64,000 nt of DNA. Origin: Salipaludibacillus sp047795645. Lineage in GTDB: Bacteria; Bacillota; Bacilli; Bacillales; Salisediminibacteriaceae. The position numbers were made by a program, and so were the translations under genes. Positions 16,333 to 26,205 of the stretch are shown in pieces. The stretch is taken from positions 4,898,001-4,962,000 of the forward strand of contig NZ_CP181045.1 in assembly GCF_047795645.1 (NCBI RefSeq), read 5' to 3'. Within the stretch, counting starts at the first letter, position 1. Each line of letters starts with the position of its first letter. Under the pieces are notes generated by a model. The model saw only the letters and a list, made by a program, of their open reading frames with translations, was not told the DNA's origin and did no database searches.

Positions 16333-17343
16333 TTATGATTTTGCTCTAAACATGACATTCATAGAAAGAAGTCTATTTACCATTATCAATGAAAATAACA
16401 AAACTGTAGTAAATCCAATCCAATAGGAAATAATCCTAAGCGCGTCAGCATTCCAAGGAGCAAACGATGACACAATCATTCCGCCAAATAAAGAGAGACA
16501 AATCGTGATTAGAATCAGAAATATTGGATTTAATACTTTAAATATTAAAAAATCTCCATTATGTTCTATCTTATTCCGCTTATAAAGATGAACACCTAAT
16601 ATGAGAAATAATCCAGTAACGATTATTGGTAAAATCACTGTAGTAACTTGAAAAGGGTGATTAACTACATACATAAAAGGAGTCACGTATTCAATCCATA
16701 TTGGCGAGTTAACATGAAAATGAAAGTGGACATTTATTAACTCTTGAATCAAATAAAATAATCCCAAAGGAAATATTCCCAATAGAAACGTCAACACAAC
16801 TTGAGATATCATTTCACCGGAAATTGCACCGATAAGCAGAGCGAATGTGAAAAACATTATAAATCCTAACAACGGTCCCCAAAATATTTCAATCCAACTA
16901 ACAAGATACAACGAGGAGCTGTAATCTGATTGATAAATAATAAAGTAGGCAATGAAAAAGTTCACAATGTGAAACAATGCGATAGTAAAGATACCATAAC
17001 ACCATTTAGCTAAAAATAGTTCTTGCCTTTTAAAAGGTAAAGAGAAAGTAAAATCGTTTCTTCTCGTGTTCCTTTCTAAGCCAATGAGGAGGCAGGCCAA
17101 TAAAATAATTGAAATAGACAATATAATAGGAAATGTTCCTTGTGAAAAAATTTCTAAAACTTCCCATGCTTGAATTTCATAAACATGTTCTTCTACTTGT
17201 TGCGCTTGTTCTTCCCGTTCCTGCCAAGTTTCAAGTGTAAGAACCGTTTGAAACGGCATATGAAGGACAAACAAAGCAAAAATCATCCATGTAGTGATCC
17301 GTGTTTGTTTATAGTTTTGAAACCAAAGTGCTTTATGGAACAT
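16333..17343 (-). CDS. ABC-2 type transporter permease
   Basis: Multi-pass membrane protein of 336 residues with about six to eight hydrophobic helices and RNTRRNDFTFSLPFKRQELFLAKW, the cytoplasmic motif typical of ABC-2 exporter permeases. It partners the upstream ATPase and a YtrA-type GntR regulator. Start ATG 17343 follows AGGAGGTG; it overlaps the ATPase gene by 11 bp. Such YtrA-linked transporters respond to cell-envelope antibiotics in B. subtilis, but the substrate here is unknown. Confidence 0.8.
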   Translation of the reverse strand: MFHKALWFQNYKQTRITTWMIFALFVLHMPFQTVLTLETWQEREEQAQQVEEHVYEIQAWEVLEIFSQGTFPIILSISIILLACLLIGLERNTRRNDFTFSLPFKRQELFLAKWCYGIFTIALFHIVNFFIAYFIIYQSDYSSSLYLVSWIEIFWGPLLGFIMFFTFALLIGAISGEMISQVVLTFLLGIFPLGLFYLIQELINVHFHFHVNSPIWIEYVTPFMYVVNHPFQVTTVILPIIVTGLFLILGVHLYKRNKIEHNGDFLIFKVLNPIFLILITICLSLFGGMIVSSFAPWNADALRIISYWIGFTTVLLFSLIMVNRLLSMNVMFRAKS

Positions 17344-18208
17344 CAATTTCACCTCCTAATTTAGCTAGAAACAAGTCTTCTAAAGATAAAGGAAGTTCTT
17401 CATATAAAAGAGGCGATAACTCCTTTAATTTTTTTACGATAGTTGAATTATTTTTATCGATTAAGATAGTATGCACTTTTCCTGTTTTATTCAATATGTC
17501 GATATCATTACGAATCGCATTTGGCATATCGCCATCAAAAAGAATCTGAACTTTTGTATACATTTCTATCATTTCATCTAACTCATAATGCGTATCAACT
17601 TTTCCTTCTTTAATCATAATTATATCATTGGCCATAAATTCAAGTTCATCAAGCCGGTGAGAAGAAATAATAACAGATACATTACTCGTTGAGACTTCTT
17701 CTACTAAAATTTTTAATATTTGTTTTTTCACAATGACATCGAGGCCATCTGTCGGTTCATCAAGGAGAATGTATTTTGCTTTTGTTGAAAATGCAACGAT
17801 AAGCGAGAAAAGTGCTTTCATTCCTTTTGAATAGTTGCCAATTTTGTTAATAGGTTTCAGTGAGAACCTTTCCATTAAATTGTGAAAATATTTTTCATCA
17901 AACTTCGGATAGATGCTTTTATATAGGTAAAGCATTTCTTTTGTACTGTAATTTTTTAACGCTTCTGAGGAGTCAGGTACAAAAATAACTTGCTCTTTTA
18001 AAACTGGTTTACTAAAAATGTTTTGATCATCAATCGTAATGGTTCCTTTAGTAGGATCAAGTATTCCAACCATCGTGCGTAATAGCGTCGTTTTTCCAGC
18101 TCCATTTCGTCCAATAATACCAACGATACTACCTGTTTTTACTTCGAAATCAATGTCAGTTAAAATTTGTTTGCCATTTATATACTTTGAAATGTGATTA
18201 ACTTTCAT
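17333..18208 (-). CDS. ABC transporter ATP-binding protein (YtrB-like)
   Basis: 291-residue nucleotide-binding subunit with Walker A GRNGAGKTTLL (about 38-48), a signature region NYSKGMKALFSLIVAF that deviates from LSGGQ, and Walker B YILLDEPTDGLD. The divergent signature is usual for YtrB-type ATPases. Start ATG 18208 follows GGAGGG; the open frame upstream to 18292 lies inside the regulator gene. It overlaps the GntR gene by 11 bp and the permease gene by 11 bp, so the three genes are tightly coupled. Confidence 0.88.
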   Translation of the reverse strand: MKVNHISKYINGKQILTDIDFEVKTGSIVGIIGRNGAGKTTLLRTMVGILDPTKGTITIDDQNIFSKPVLKEQVIFVPDSSEALKNYSTKEMLYLYKSIYPKFDEKYFHNLMERFSLKPINKIGNYSKGMKALFSLIVAFSTKAKYILLDEPTDGLDVIVKKQILKILVEEVSTSNVSVIISSHRLDELEFMANDIIMIKEGKVDTHYELDEMIEMYTKVQILFDGDMPNAIRNDIDILNKTGKVHTILIDKNNSTIVKKLKELSPLLYEELPLSLEDLFLAKLGGEIDVP

Positions 18209-18593
18209 CGTGGTGTCCCTCCATCTCTTCGTAGACGTCAGTGAACCATTGAAGAAGTTCGTTTTTAGATAAACCAGCATAATAACTATCAATAATTACT
18301 TGTTTAAATGATTGTTTCAATTCCTCTGCTTGTTTTCGATCGTAGGTATGAGCTAACTCTTCAGAAATGAACGTGCCTTTGCCTCTTAATGTAACGATGA
18401 GACCTTGACGCTCTAATTCTTGATATGCTTTACTGACGGTATTTGGGTTTATGACCATGTGTGATGATAATTCACGGACAGAAGGAAGCTTTTCATTTGG
18501 TTTAAGGAGCCCTTTTGCACACATTTCTTTCACTTGATGAATCACTTGCTCATATAGGGGGATGTTTTTCTTTGGGTCAATTTGAAAATACAT
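18198..18593 (-). CDS. GntR-family repressor, YtrA subfamily
   Basis: 131 residues: an N-terminal winged helix (PLYEQVIHQVKEMC, KLPSVRELSSHMVINPNTVSKAYQELERQGLI) and only a short dimerisation tail, as in YtrA. First gene of an operon with ABC ATPase and permease, so it probably represses that operon. Upstream, TGTAC (18627-18631) and GTACA (18652-18656) form a spaced inverted repeat that could be an operator. Start ATG 18593 follows GGTGG. Confidence 0.88.
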   Translation of the reverse strand: MYFQIDPKKNIPLYEQVIHQVKEMCAKGLLKPNEKLPSVRELSSHMVINPNTVSKAYQELERQGLIVTLRGKGTFISEELAHTYDRKQAEELKQSFKQVIIDSYYAGLSKNELLQWFTDVYEEMEGHHDES

Positions 18594-18739
18594 CACTTCA
18601 CCACCTCTAACTATAGATAGTCATTTTGTACTAAGTGTGTTATATGTATCGGTACATTTAAAGTATGGATAAATAATAAAGTATTGTCAACTTTATATCA
18701 GGACTAAGATAGCTTCGAATGGATTATCCAAGCGAAGCT

Positions 18740-19486
18740 TTAAAGTATATTATTATCCCTTATTTTTTGCCACGGTGAAAGAAAAGATTGCAAATAAGAG
18801 GAAGGAGATTGGATGACAGTTGTGATATCGCCTTGATCGGTTACAGTTCCTTTATTAATAAAAAGAAAGTGGCTAGACAAAAATTCGATGTCTGTTAAAT
18901 CATGGCTTATGAGAAAGGTAGTAATCTTAGTTTCCTTTAATACTTGTTGGAGTTCTTCGAGCAAGGTAATTTTTGTTGGGAAATCTAGCGCAGAAAATGG
19001 TTCGTCTAAAAACAAAACGCTCGGTTCCAGAACGAACGCACGGGCAAGGTTCATTCTTTGCGCTTCACCTCCTGAAAGACGATAAGCTTGTTCATAGGCG
19101 AGGTGAGAAATATTAAACCGCTCGAGCCAGTTCATTACCAGTTTTTGTCGATTAGCTTTATCAATTTTTCTCAGTTTCAGGCCAATTTCAACATTGCTAT
19201 AGACAGTACCAATAAAACGATACGAATGTTGGAAGACGCAAGCCCACTCTCTTCTAATATGTAAGGGTGCTTTGTTTGTATCAATAGGCTTCCCTTTGTA
19301 TATCAACGTTCCATTGGTTGGGGGTTCAAGCAGACTCATTGCTTTTAGTAACGTTGACTTTCCTGTCCCATTTTCACCCATTATTCCAATGGTTTGTCCT
19401 TGTTGAAGAGAAAGGTGGTCGAGAGTCACAATTGTTTTGTTTGATTTTTTACATATGAAATGTTGGTATTCTATCCATGGTGTCAT
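18740..19486 (-). CDS. tupC: Tungstate ABC transporter ATP-binding protein
   Basis: 248-residue ATPase: Walker A GENGTGKSTLL (about 37-47), signature RLSGGEAQRMNLAR, Walker B VLFLDEPFSALD and an H-loop in ISHDLTD. Last gene of tupA-tupB-tupC; overlaps tupB by 4 bp. The assignment to tungstate rests on the binding protein encoded upstream. Confidence 0.88.
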   Translation of the reverse strand: MTPWIEYQHFICKKSNKTIVTLDHLSLQQGQTIGIMGENGTGKSTLLKAMSLLEPPTNGTLIYKGKPIDTNKAPLHIRREWACVFQHSYRFIGTVYSNVEIGLKLRKIDKANRQKLVMNWLERFNISHLAYEQAYRLSGGEAQRMNLARAFVLEPSVLFLDEPFSALDFPTKITLLEELQQVLKETKITTFLISHDLTDIEFLSSHFLFINKGTVTDQGDITTVIQSPSSYLQSFLSPWQKIRDNNIL

Positions 19487-20181
19487 ACCGTCACATCCTT
19501 TTGTTGAAGTTTAAGTAAAATGAAGGTAAGGATCAGTGCGATAGTCATCAGGATAAAAGAGAGTGCTAAAGCAATTTCAAAATTACCCCTAGAGACTTCC
19601 ATAACCATTGCTGTTGTTAAAATTCTCGTCTGTCCTTGTAGGTTACCTCCTACCATCATGGCAGCTCCTACTTCGGCTAAAACTCTTCCTAATCCAGCCA
19701 TGATTGCAGCCCATATTCCGAACTGAGCTTGCTTTAAATAAAGCACAAGACTTTGAGTTTTAGTAGGAGCTAATGCTTTTAATTGAAGTCTCATCCCACC
19801 ATCTATTTTTTTGAATGCTGAATAGGATAAAGAAATAATGATAGGTAAGGAAACGACAATTTGCGCTATAACAATAGCGTTTGCTGTAAATAACCACTGC
19901 CAATCTCCTAATGGACCAGCTCTCCATAAGAACATCGTAACCCATAATCCAGCGACAACTGGAGGGAGACCCATCCCAGCATGACTTAGGAGTATTGCGA
20001 GCCTTTTCCCAGGAAATGATTTGAAAGCTAGAATCATGCCGATCGGGACACCGATAATTGTGCTAATGAAAGTTGAAATGAGACAGACTTGGATGGTTAA
20101 CCATGTAATTTCAAGGACTTCCGGATCCATGGATAAAATCATTTGCATTGCTTCACTTAATCCAGTCCAAATTAAATTCAT
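19483..20181 (-). CDS. tupB: Tungstate ABC transporter permease
   Basis: 232-residue binding-protein-dependent permease with about five membrane helices and the EAA-like loop LKALAPTKTQSLVLYLKQA. The segment AEVGAAMMVGGNLQGQTRILTTAMVMEVSRGNFE is characteristic of TupB/WtpB-type permeases. A frame extension to TTG 20190 exists, but GGATG fits ATG 20181 better; the start is uncertain by three codons. Confidence 0.87.
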   Translation of the reverse strand: MNLIWTGLSEAMQMILSMDPEVLEITWLTIQVCLISTFISTIIGVPIGMILAFKSFPGKRLAILLSHAGMGLPPVVAGLWVTMFLWRAGPLGDWQWLFTANAIVIAQIVVSLPIIISLSYSAFKKIDGGMRLQLKALAPTKTQSLVLYLKQAQFGIWAAIMAGLGRVLAEVGAAMMVGGNLQGQTRILTTAMVMEVSRGNFEIALALSFILMTIALILTFILLKLQQKDVTV

Positions 20182-20197
20182 CTGCAACACATCCAGT

Positions 20198-21064
20198 CTA
20201 TTGATCTGTCTTACTCGAGAAGAATAGTGGTTCTCCCCATTCCTCTACACCATAGTTATTGATTAAATCTTGGGTTTCTTCTTTCAATAAATAATCCACA
20301 AATGCCTTGGCAGCTTCCTCGTTGATTTGCTTAGAAAGTTTTGGGTTCACTTGCATGACGTGATAGATATTTGCGAGAGCGTCATCACCTTCAACAAGGA
20401 TGGATATTGGGGCAAGACGATTCTGTAGATAAAGATAGGAGCCTCGGTCTGTTATTACATATCCCTCTTTTTCAGCAGAAATACGCAACGTTTCTCCCAT
20501 ACCCTGCCCGGTTTCTTGATATGTATCAAAACTAGGAGAAATACCAGCTTGCTCCCATAGATCTAATTCTAAATAATGTGTTCCGGAATCATCTCCTCTA
20601 GAGTAAAAGGGGACATTTTTTTGATGAATTGCGAATAAAGCTTCTGTAATAGACTTGTCTTTGAAAGCGGCGATATCTTTATCAGGGCCTAAGAGAACAT
20701 AATCATTATGCATCACTCGATGACGATTGATGACAGTTCCTTGTTCTTCTAATTTTTCTTCTTCAGATGGAGCGTGAACAAGTAATACATCTGCTTCCCC
20801 TTTTTCGCCCATGGATAATGCTTGGCCAGAACCCACGGATATAATTTTCACTTGTACTCCGGTTGCGTCTTCAAACACAGGTAGGAGTTTATCTAATAAA
20901 CCGCTGTCATAAGTGCTGGTCGTTGTAGCTAGTAACAACTGGTCTCCTATTTCTCCTGCATCCATCTCGACTTGGGAATGACTTGTTTCGCAAGCGCTGA
21001 TGATGAAAATAATGATGATCCAAAGGCTAAAAATATTACTAGGCAGATTTTTCATAGGTTTCAT
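20198..21064 (-). CDS. tupA: Tungstate-binding lipoprotein
   Basis: Extracellular substrate-binding protein, 288 residues. The signal peptide ends in a lipobox-like IISAC (Cys about 25). The mature start LLLATTTSTYDSGLLDKLLP contains the TTTS oxyanion motif of TupA proteins, followed by SVGSGQALSMGEKGEADVLLVHAPSEE. Tungstate is favoured over molybdate by the TTTS motif and by the tupABC order, but selectivity is inferred. First gene of the operon; AAGGA precedes ATG 21064. Confidence 0.9.
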   Translation of the reverse strand: MKPMKNLPSNIFSLWIIIIFIISACETSHSQVEMDAGEIGDQLLLATTTSTYDSGLLDKLLPVFEDATGVQVKIISVGSGQALSMGEKGEADVLLVHAPSEEEKLEEQGTVINRHRVMHNDYVLLGPDKDIAAFKDKSITEALFAIHQKNVPFYSRGDDSGTHYLELDLWEQAGISPSFDTYQETGQGMGETLRISAEKEGYVITDRGSYLYLQNRLAPISILVEGDDALANIYHVMQVNPKLSKQINEEAAKAFVDYLLKEETQDLINNYGVEEWGEPLFFSSKTDQ

Positions 21065-21300
21065 CTCATCCTTTAATATAATTTCGATCCCTGTTTTCTA
21101 ATTACTTATATTTTCTCACAAACCTTTAGGTATGGATATGTTTAGTTTGCTTTTTGTCAATGCCATATGTAAATAATTAACGTATCGATCAAGGGGCGCG
21201 TATTGCTATCATTTATAACAAATTTGTACTAAAATAGATCAATAAGAAATGTCAGAATTTTTTACTAATATCATATTTATTAGGGTAAGGGAGTGGGAAG

Positions 21301-22188
21301 ATGAGAAAGGTCCTTGTGTTAGGCGGCACGCGTTTTTTTGGAAAAAGACTTGTGCAGAAACTATTAGACCATGGCGATGAGGTAACCGTAGCGACGCGAG
21401 GAGAGACGGCTAATTCTTTTGGCTCGAAGGTCCATCACTTGAAAGTTGATCGGTTTGATCGTGGATCGATGGAAAAAACATTTCAAGATGGAGAATGGGA
21501 TGTAGTGTATGATCAGATTTGCTTCTCACCAGATGATGCTGAAGATGCGTGTGAAATATTTGCTGGAAGAGTGAAGCGATATGTATTTACGTCTACACTC
21601 TCAGTATATCACTTTAATGAAAAAGCTGAAAAAATAGAAAAAGATTTTGATCCATATAACTATCAGTTGCAATCTGGTCGAAAAGAACAATTTGACTATG
21701 CTGAAGGAAAACGTCTAGCGGAAGCGACATTTTTTCAGAAAGCAACTTTTCCAGTCGTTGCCCCTAGACCTCCCGTCGTATTCGGGTTGGATGATTACAC
21801 GGAAAGGCTTCATTATCACGTCCGGAAAGTGATAAATGGTGAGGAAATTGGAGTCGATCAACCAGATGTAAAAGTGTCATTTGTAGATTCTGATGATTTA
21901 GCGAACTTTCTCTTCTGGACAGGATTTCAAGAGTTTATTGGACCAATAAATGCATCCGCTTCTGATCAAATTAGTCTTCGTGCAATGATGGAATTAATTG
22001 AACGAGCAACTGACAAGGTAGCACTGATTAGTTCAGACGGAACAAATGAAGAGAGATCACCAATAAATTTTCCGGTTTCCTATTACCAAGATGTGTCTAC
22101 GGCAGAAGCGAATGGCTACTATTTCAAGAAACTATCTGAATGGTTTGAGCCATTAATTCAATCGATAGTAAAACAAGAATTAAAATGA
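21301..22188 (+). CDS. NAD-dependent epimerase/dehydratase family protein
   Basis: 295 residues, extended short-chain dehydrogenase fold. The N-terminal VLGGTRFFGKRLVQKLL is the nucleotide-binding motif; the Tyr/Lys catalytic pair appears to be FDYAEGKRLAE (Tyr about 137, Lys about 141). The family contains many uncharacterised sugar-nucleotide-like reductases; the substrate is unknown. GGGAG precedes the ATG; a strong terminator follows. Confidence 0.82.
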   Translation: MRKVLVLGGTRFFGKRLVQKLLDHGDEVTVATRGETANSFGSKVHHLKVDRFDRGSMEKTFQDGEWDVVYDQICFSPDDAEDACEIFAGRVKRYVFTSTLSVYHFNEKAEKIEKDFDPYNYQLQSGRKEQFDYAEGKRLAEATFFQKATFPVVAPRPPVVFGLDDYTERLHYHVRKVINGEEIGVDQPDVKVSFVDSDDLANFLFWTGFQEFIGPINASASDQISLRAMMELIERATDKVALISSDGTNEERSPINFPVSYYQDVSTAEANGYYFKKLSEWFEPLIQSIVKQELK

Positions 22189-22198
22189 AAATAATTAA

Positions 22199-22235
22199 CG
22201 AAACCCATATGCATATATGGGCTTCGTTTTTGTGG
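22199..22235 (+). terminator. Terminator after the epimerase gene
   Basis: ACGAAACCCATAT paired with ATATGGGCTTCGT (one bulge), followed by TTTTT. Confidence 0.8.
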
Positions 22236-22425
22236 GAGGAGGTTAGTCGTTTGACTATCCCTTCTATCTTTTTGTACAAATTACAGGAGTTATGTAAACG
22301 TTGTCTTTGCTTTACTTATAGGTAACGATTATGGGAAGATAAGATAATAATGTGGTTTATCTCTACATAGGAATTCACTTTAGGGGTCTCAGAAATCATT
22401 TATCAAATAGAGGGAGGCAAAAAAA

Positions 22426-23379
22426 ATGAATTATCGCAGATTAGGTAGAACTGGATTAAAGGTCAGTGAGATTAGTTTAGGTAGTTGGCTTACTTATGGG
22501 GATAGTGTAGAAAAAGAGCGAGCAATTCAAACAATTGATAAAGCCTATGATTTGGGCGTGAACTTCTTTGATACGGCCAATGTGTATAATCGAGGAGCGG
22601 CAGAGAAGGTCGTTGGTGAGGCATTGCGGAAATATCCGAGAGAATCTTACGTTCTAGCGACAAAAGTGTTTGGTCCGATGGGAGATGGACCGAATGATAA
22701 GGGATTATCACGAAAGCACATCTTTGAGCAACTCCATGCTAGCTTGGATCGATTAGGGCATGATTATGTAGATATTTACTATTGTCACCGGTATGACCAA
22801 GACACACCAGTGGAAGAAACATTGAGAGCGATTGATGATCTCGTTCGCCAAGGAAAAATCCTCTATGCAGGAGTGAGCGAATGGACTGCCGCACAAATAG
22901 AAGAAGCGTGTAACATTGCGGATCGTCGACTACTTGATCGAATTGTCGTCAATCAACCTGTATATAATATGCTTACTCGATACATCGAAAAAGAAGTCAT
23001 TCCTGTTAGTGAGAAGAATGGTATAGGACAAGTTGTTTTTTCTCCTTTGGCTCAAGGCGTGTTAACGGGGAAGTATAAAAAGGGCGTCGATTTTCCTAAG
23101 GGAAGCAGGGCGACAAATCCAAATCAAAATAAATTTGTCGAAAGATTCTTGGCAGATGATACGTTAGAAAGAGTAGAGAAGCTTGAGGTAATTGCTGGTG
23201 AATATGATATTAAGTTATCGCAATTGGCACTTGCATGGATTCTTCGTCAGAAGAATGTTGCTAGTGCGTTAATAGGGGCTAGTAAACCAGAGCAAGTAGA
23301 AGAGAATATCCAAGCGACTGAAGTTAATATAACAGAGGATACATTTGAGGAGATCGAACAAATATTGGCTGTTAAATAG
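22426..23379 (+). CDS. Aldo/keto reductase (Kv-beta-like)
   Basis: 317-residue NADPH-dependent oxidoreductase with the catalytic tetrad Asp (FFDTANVY), Tyr (same motif), Lys (LATKVFG) and His (YYCHRYD). QVVFSPLAQGVLTGKY and the C-terminal IGASKPEQVEENIQA are typical of the voltage-gated potassium channel beta-subunit-like AKR group. Substrate unknown. GGGAGG precedes the ATG. Monocistronic, closed by a strong terminator. Confidence 0.92.
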   Translation: MNYRRLGRTGLKVSEISLGSWLTYGDSVEKERAIQTIDKAYDLGVNFFDTANVYNRGAAEKVVGEALRKYPRESYVLATKVFGPMGDGPNDKGLSRKHIFEQLHASLDRLGHDYVDIYYCHRYDQDTPVEETLRAIDDLVRQGKILYAGVSEWTAAQIEEACNIADRRLLDRIVVNQPVYNMLTRYIEKEVIPVSEKNGIGQVVFSPLAQGVLTGKYKKGVDFPKGSRATNPNQNKFVERFLADDTLERVEKLEVIAGEYDIKLSQLALAWILRQKNVASALIGASKPEQVEENIQATEVNITEDTFEEIEQILAVK

Positions 23380-23402
23380 TATCGTACGTTCATTTATGAG
23401 AC

Positions 23403-23434
23403 AAAAAGGCTCTAGAGATTTCTAGAGCCTTTTT
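23403..23434. terminator. Bidirectional terminator between AKR gene and cydS
   Basis: Perfect 14-bp inverted repeat AAAAAGGCTCTAGA / TCTAGAGCCTTTTT with a 4-nt loop. Confidence 0.88.
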
Positions 23435-23492
23435 AGGTAATTCATAAATGCATTTTATCGGATTTAAACTTCGAAAGTAAATCGGTAACAGT

Positions 23493-23624
23493 CTAAAATT
23501 TTTCTTCATTCTCCTCAACAAAAGTAGGTGGTTTCGCTTTTGCGGCCCATACGAACATACCAAGCACACTAGCTAACACGATAAGTGGAGAAGCTACCAT
23601 GATTAAAAACCAAGAAAGATCCAT
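23493..23624 (-). CDS. cydS: CydS-like small subunit of cytochrome bd oxidase
   Basis: 43-residue protein: one hydrophobic helix (about 5-27) starting MDLSWFLIMVASPLIVLA and a short acidic tail after AKAKPP. A single-helix CydS subunit is known from the Geobacillus cytochrome bd structure, and the size and position here fit. The gene starts 12 bp after cydB, on the same strand, behind a perfect AAGGAGG site, and is followed by the terminator at 23403-23434. Confidence 0.82.
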   Translation of the reverse strand: MDLSWFLIMVASPLIVLASVLGMFVWAAKAKPPTFVEENEEKF

Positions 23625-23636
23625 TGTCTTACCTCC

Positions 23637-24650
23637 TTATTTTCTACCTTGAACATAGTCTGCATCAAATAAAAACAATTTGACTAACAAATATAATGAT
23701 GGAATCAACAATAACAGTCCACCGATAAATGCAGAAATTAATGCTATTGCCATTGTTTCATTTGTGAATCCGTCATAAATCGTTAAATGCGGATAAAGTA
23801 TATATGGAAGATGAGCAGCACCATAACCAAAGAATGCTGTAAAGTACTGAATCATCACTAAGATGAAGGCAATTCCATAGTTTTTTCGCTTTATAATAAG
23901 TGAAAAAGCACCAACAAATGCGAATAAGGAGAGGGCAAATACCCACCAAATATCAACCATTTTTTGGAAATGCTCAGGGTTCTGATTGTTTAGCAATAAA
24001 AAGACGATGATCCCCATTCCAATAGATGGGAATGCCCATATTAATGCGTATTTTCTGAGTAAATCTAGAGCTTTTTTATCTTTTGCTCTTGAAGCATAAA
24101 ATGTTAGAAAGCTCGCAGAAATAAATAAAACACTCACAACCGCAAGTACGACAACTCCCCAAGAATAAGGACTTCGAAATAATTCGCCATATAATAACTC
24201 AACATTACCGTTACTAGTGGATATATAACCGCCTTCAGATATCGTTAAAACTGTTGATAATGAAGCGGGGATAAGAAGACCAGTTGAACCATATAAAAAA
24301 GTGAAAAATTTACTGTCCTTTGCTCCATAAGTTGCGAAGGCATAATAGGACCCCCTAAGTGCAATGAGTATAATCGCCACGCTTCCGGGGATTAAAAGTG
24401 CTGTACCATAATAATATGCTGTTGATGGAAAGAAGCCGACAACCCCAATAAAAAAGAATACGAGGAACACGTTCGTTACTTCCCAAACTGGAGATAAATA
24501 ACGTTGAATTATTTTGTGTATCATGTGGTTTTGGTCTGTCATCTTCGTATAATAGCTAAAGAATCCAGCGCCGAAGTCAACCGACGCCACTATCAAATAG
24601 CCATATAAGAAAAACCAAAGCACAGATATTCCGATGACTTCATATGTCAT
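23637..24650 (-). CDS. cydB: Cytochrome bd quinol oxidase subunit II
   Basis: 337-residue integral membrane subunit with about eight to nine helices that pairs with CydA in the quinol-oxidising, oxygen-reducing bd complex. It begins with WFFLYGYLIVASVDFGAGFF, matching the family's WGxxx..DGFDxG start in its Bacillus form (DFGAG). Located 18 bp after cydA. No cydC/cydD assembly-transporter genes follow; cydS does. Confidence 0.93.
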   Translation of the reverse strand: MTYEVIGISVLWFFLYGYLIVASVDFGAGFFSYYTKMTDQNHMIHKIIQRYLSPVWEVTNVFLVFFFIGVVGFFPSTAYYYGTALLIPGSVAIILIALRGSYYAFATYGAKDSKFFTFLYGSTGLLIPASLSTVLTISEGGYISTSNGNVELLYGELFRSPYSWGVVVLAVVSVLFISASFLTFYASRAKDKKALDLLRKYALIWAFPSIGMGIIVFLLLNNQNPEHFQKMVDIWWVFALSLFAFVGAFSLIIKRKNYGIAFILVMIQYFTAFFGYGAAHLPYILYPHLTIYDGFTNETMAIALISAFIGGLLLLIPSLYLLVKLFLFDADYVQGRK

Positions 24651-24668
24651 GTTTTCGCACCTTCCTTT

Positions 24669-26015
24669 CTATTGAGCGGTCTTTTCACTAGATTCTAGTT
24701 TTTCTAATTCTAGCTCGACTGGGTTTCTCTTAAACATTTTTCTTAACACCACTGCACAAGTTACTCCTAATACAACATACAGAATGATAAACAAGTACAA
24801 CATGATATCGACATGAGCAGAGGTAGTTGCACCTTCCTCTGTTAGCATGACACCATTGATAATCCATGGTTGTCGACCAACTTCTGCGAAGATCCAACCG
24901 GATTCAATTGCAACCATAGCAAGCGGTCCTCCAGCAGCAATCATCCATAATAAAGGTTTATTAAATGGATTCCAGCCATTTTTCCAACTCATAATTGCAA
25001 ACAGGACAGAAACTGCAGCTAGGAACATTCCGATAAAGACCATTAAGTCGAAAAAGTAATGAACAAATAATGGAGGCAGTTTGTCTTCCTCAAAGTCATT
25101 TAAACCAATTACTTCCGTATCAGGAGTTCCACCAGCTAAAATGCTTAATGCATATGGAATTTCCAACGCATACTTGACTTCATTATCTTCCGTTAAGAAA
25201 CCACCAATAATAAGTGGGGCCTCAGATTCCGTTTCAAAGTGCCATTCTGCTGCAGCTAATTTTTCAGGTTGGTACTCGTGTAGGTACTTTCCAGAAAGGT
25301 CGCCAACGAGAGCCGTACCAATTGCAAATACAGCGGCTGCAACCATAGTTAGGTGAAGAGCTTTTTTATGGTATACATGCTTGTTTCCTTTTATCATATG
25401 AATTGCAGCAATAGTACCTAAAATAAATGCAGACGTTAAATAACATGTAATAATTACATGAGCTATTTTAGTTGGTGTTGCAGGGTTAAACATCGCAGCT
25501 AGTGGACTGATGTCTTGTAAAACTCCATCCACCAATTCAAACCCTTGAGGAACATTCATAAACGCGTTGACTGATGTAATAAAAAATGCACTAGCTGTCG
25601 CACCAATCACGACTGGGATAATAAGTAGGAAGTGCCTCATTTTAGTTTTGAAACGATCCCATGTATATAAATAGATTCCGAGAAAAATTGCTTCAAAGAA
25701 AAATGCAAAAACTTCCATAAACATCGGTAAACCGATAGTATGACCAGCTGCTTGCATAAAGTTTGGCCATAATAAACTAAGCTGTAAACCAATAGCGGTA
25801 CCTGTAACAACACCAACGGCAACGGTGACAATAAATCCGCGTGCCCATCGTTTTGCCATTAAGGTATAATGAGGGTCATTCCGTTTGATCCCCATCCATT
25901 CAGCTAGGGCAATCATTAACGGTATACCTACACCGATTGTAGCAAAAATTACGTGAAATCCTAACGTCACATAAGTCAAAATACGGCTATACATGACCGG
26001 ATCGTATTCAAACAT
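24669..26015 (-). CDS. cydA: Cytochrome bd quinol oxidase subunit I
   Basis: 448-residue haem-bearing subunit. GFHVIFATIGVG holds the haem b595-side histidine; VGVVTGTAIGLQLSLLWPNF and the GRQPWIINGVMLT motif are conserved. The quinol loop is the short type typical of Firmicutes. GAAAGGG places the start at ATG 26015; the TTG at 26024 overlaps that region. First gene of cydA-cydB-cydS. Confidence 0.95.
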   Translation of the reverse strand: MFEYDPVMYSRILTYVTLGFHVIFATIGVGIPLMIALAEWMGIKRNDPHYTLMAKRWARGFIVTVAVGVVTGTAIGLQLSLLWPNFMQAAGHTIGLPMFMEVFAFFFEAIFLGIYLYTWDRFKTKMRHFLLIIPVVIGATASAFFITSVNAFMNVPQGFELVDGVLQDISPLAAMFNPATPTKIAHVIITCYLTSAFILGTIAAIHMIKGNKHVYHKKALHLTMVAAAVFAIGTALVGDLSGKYLHEYQPEKLAAAEWHFETESEAPLIIGGFLTEDNEVKYALEIPYALSILAGGTPDTEVIGLNDFEEDKLPPLFVHYFFDLMVFIGMFLAAVSVLFAIMSWKNGWNPFNKPLLWMIAAGGPLAMVAIESGWIFAEVGRQPWIINGVMLTEEGATTSAHVDIMLYLFIILYVVLGVTCAVVLRKMFKRNPVELELEKLESSEKTAQ

Positions 26016-26205
26016 AGCGAACAACCCTTTCTAGTAAACTTCTATTTTTATTAGCAAAGAGACTAGCTTAAACTAGAATAACTATTGTAACAAAACTTTC
26101 TAATTAAAATTGCGAACTTTTGTAGATTGTTTGTAACATATTTAACACTGTTTCAATAGTAATAAATATTATGGATTTCTTTTATAGGTGTTTTCCCTCA
26201 TATTA

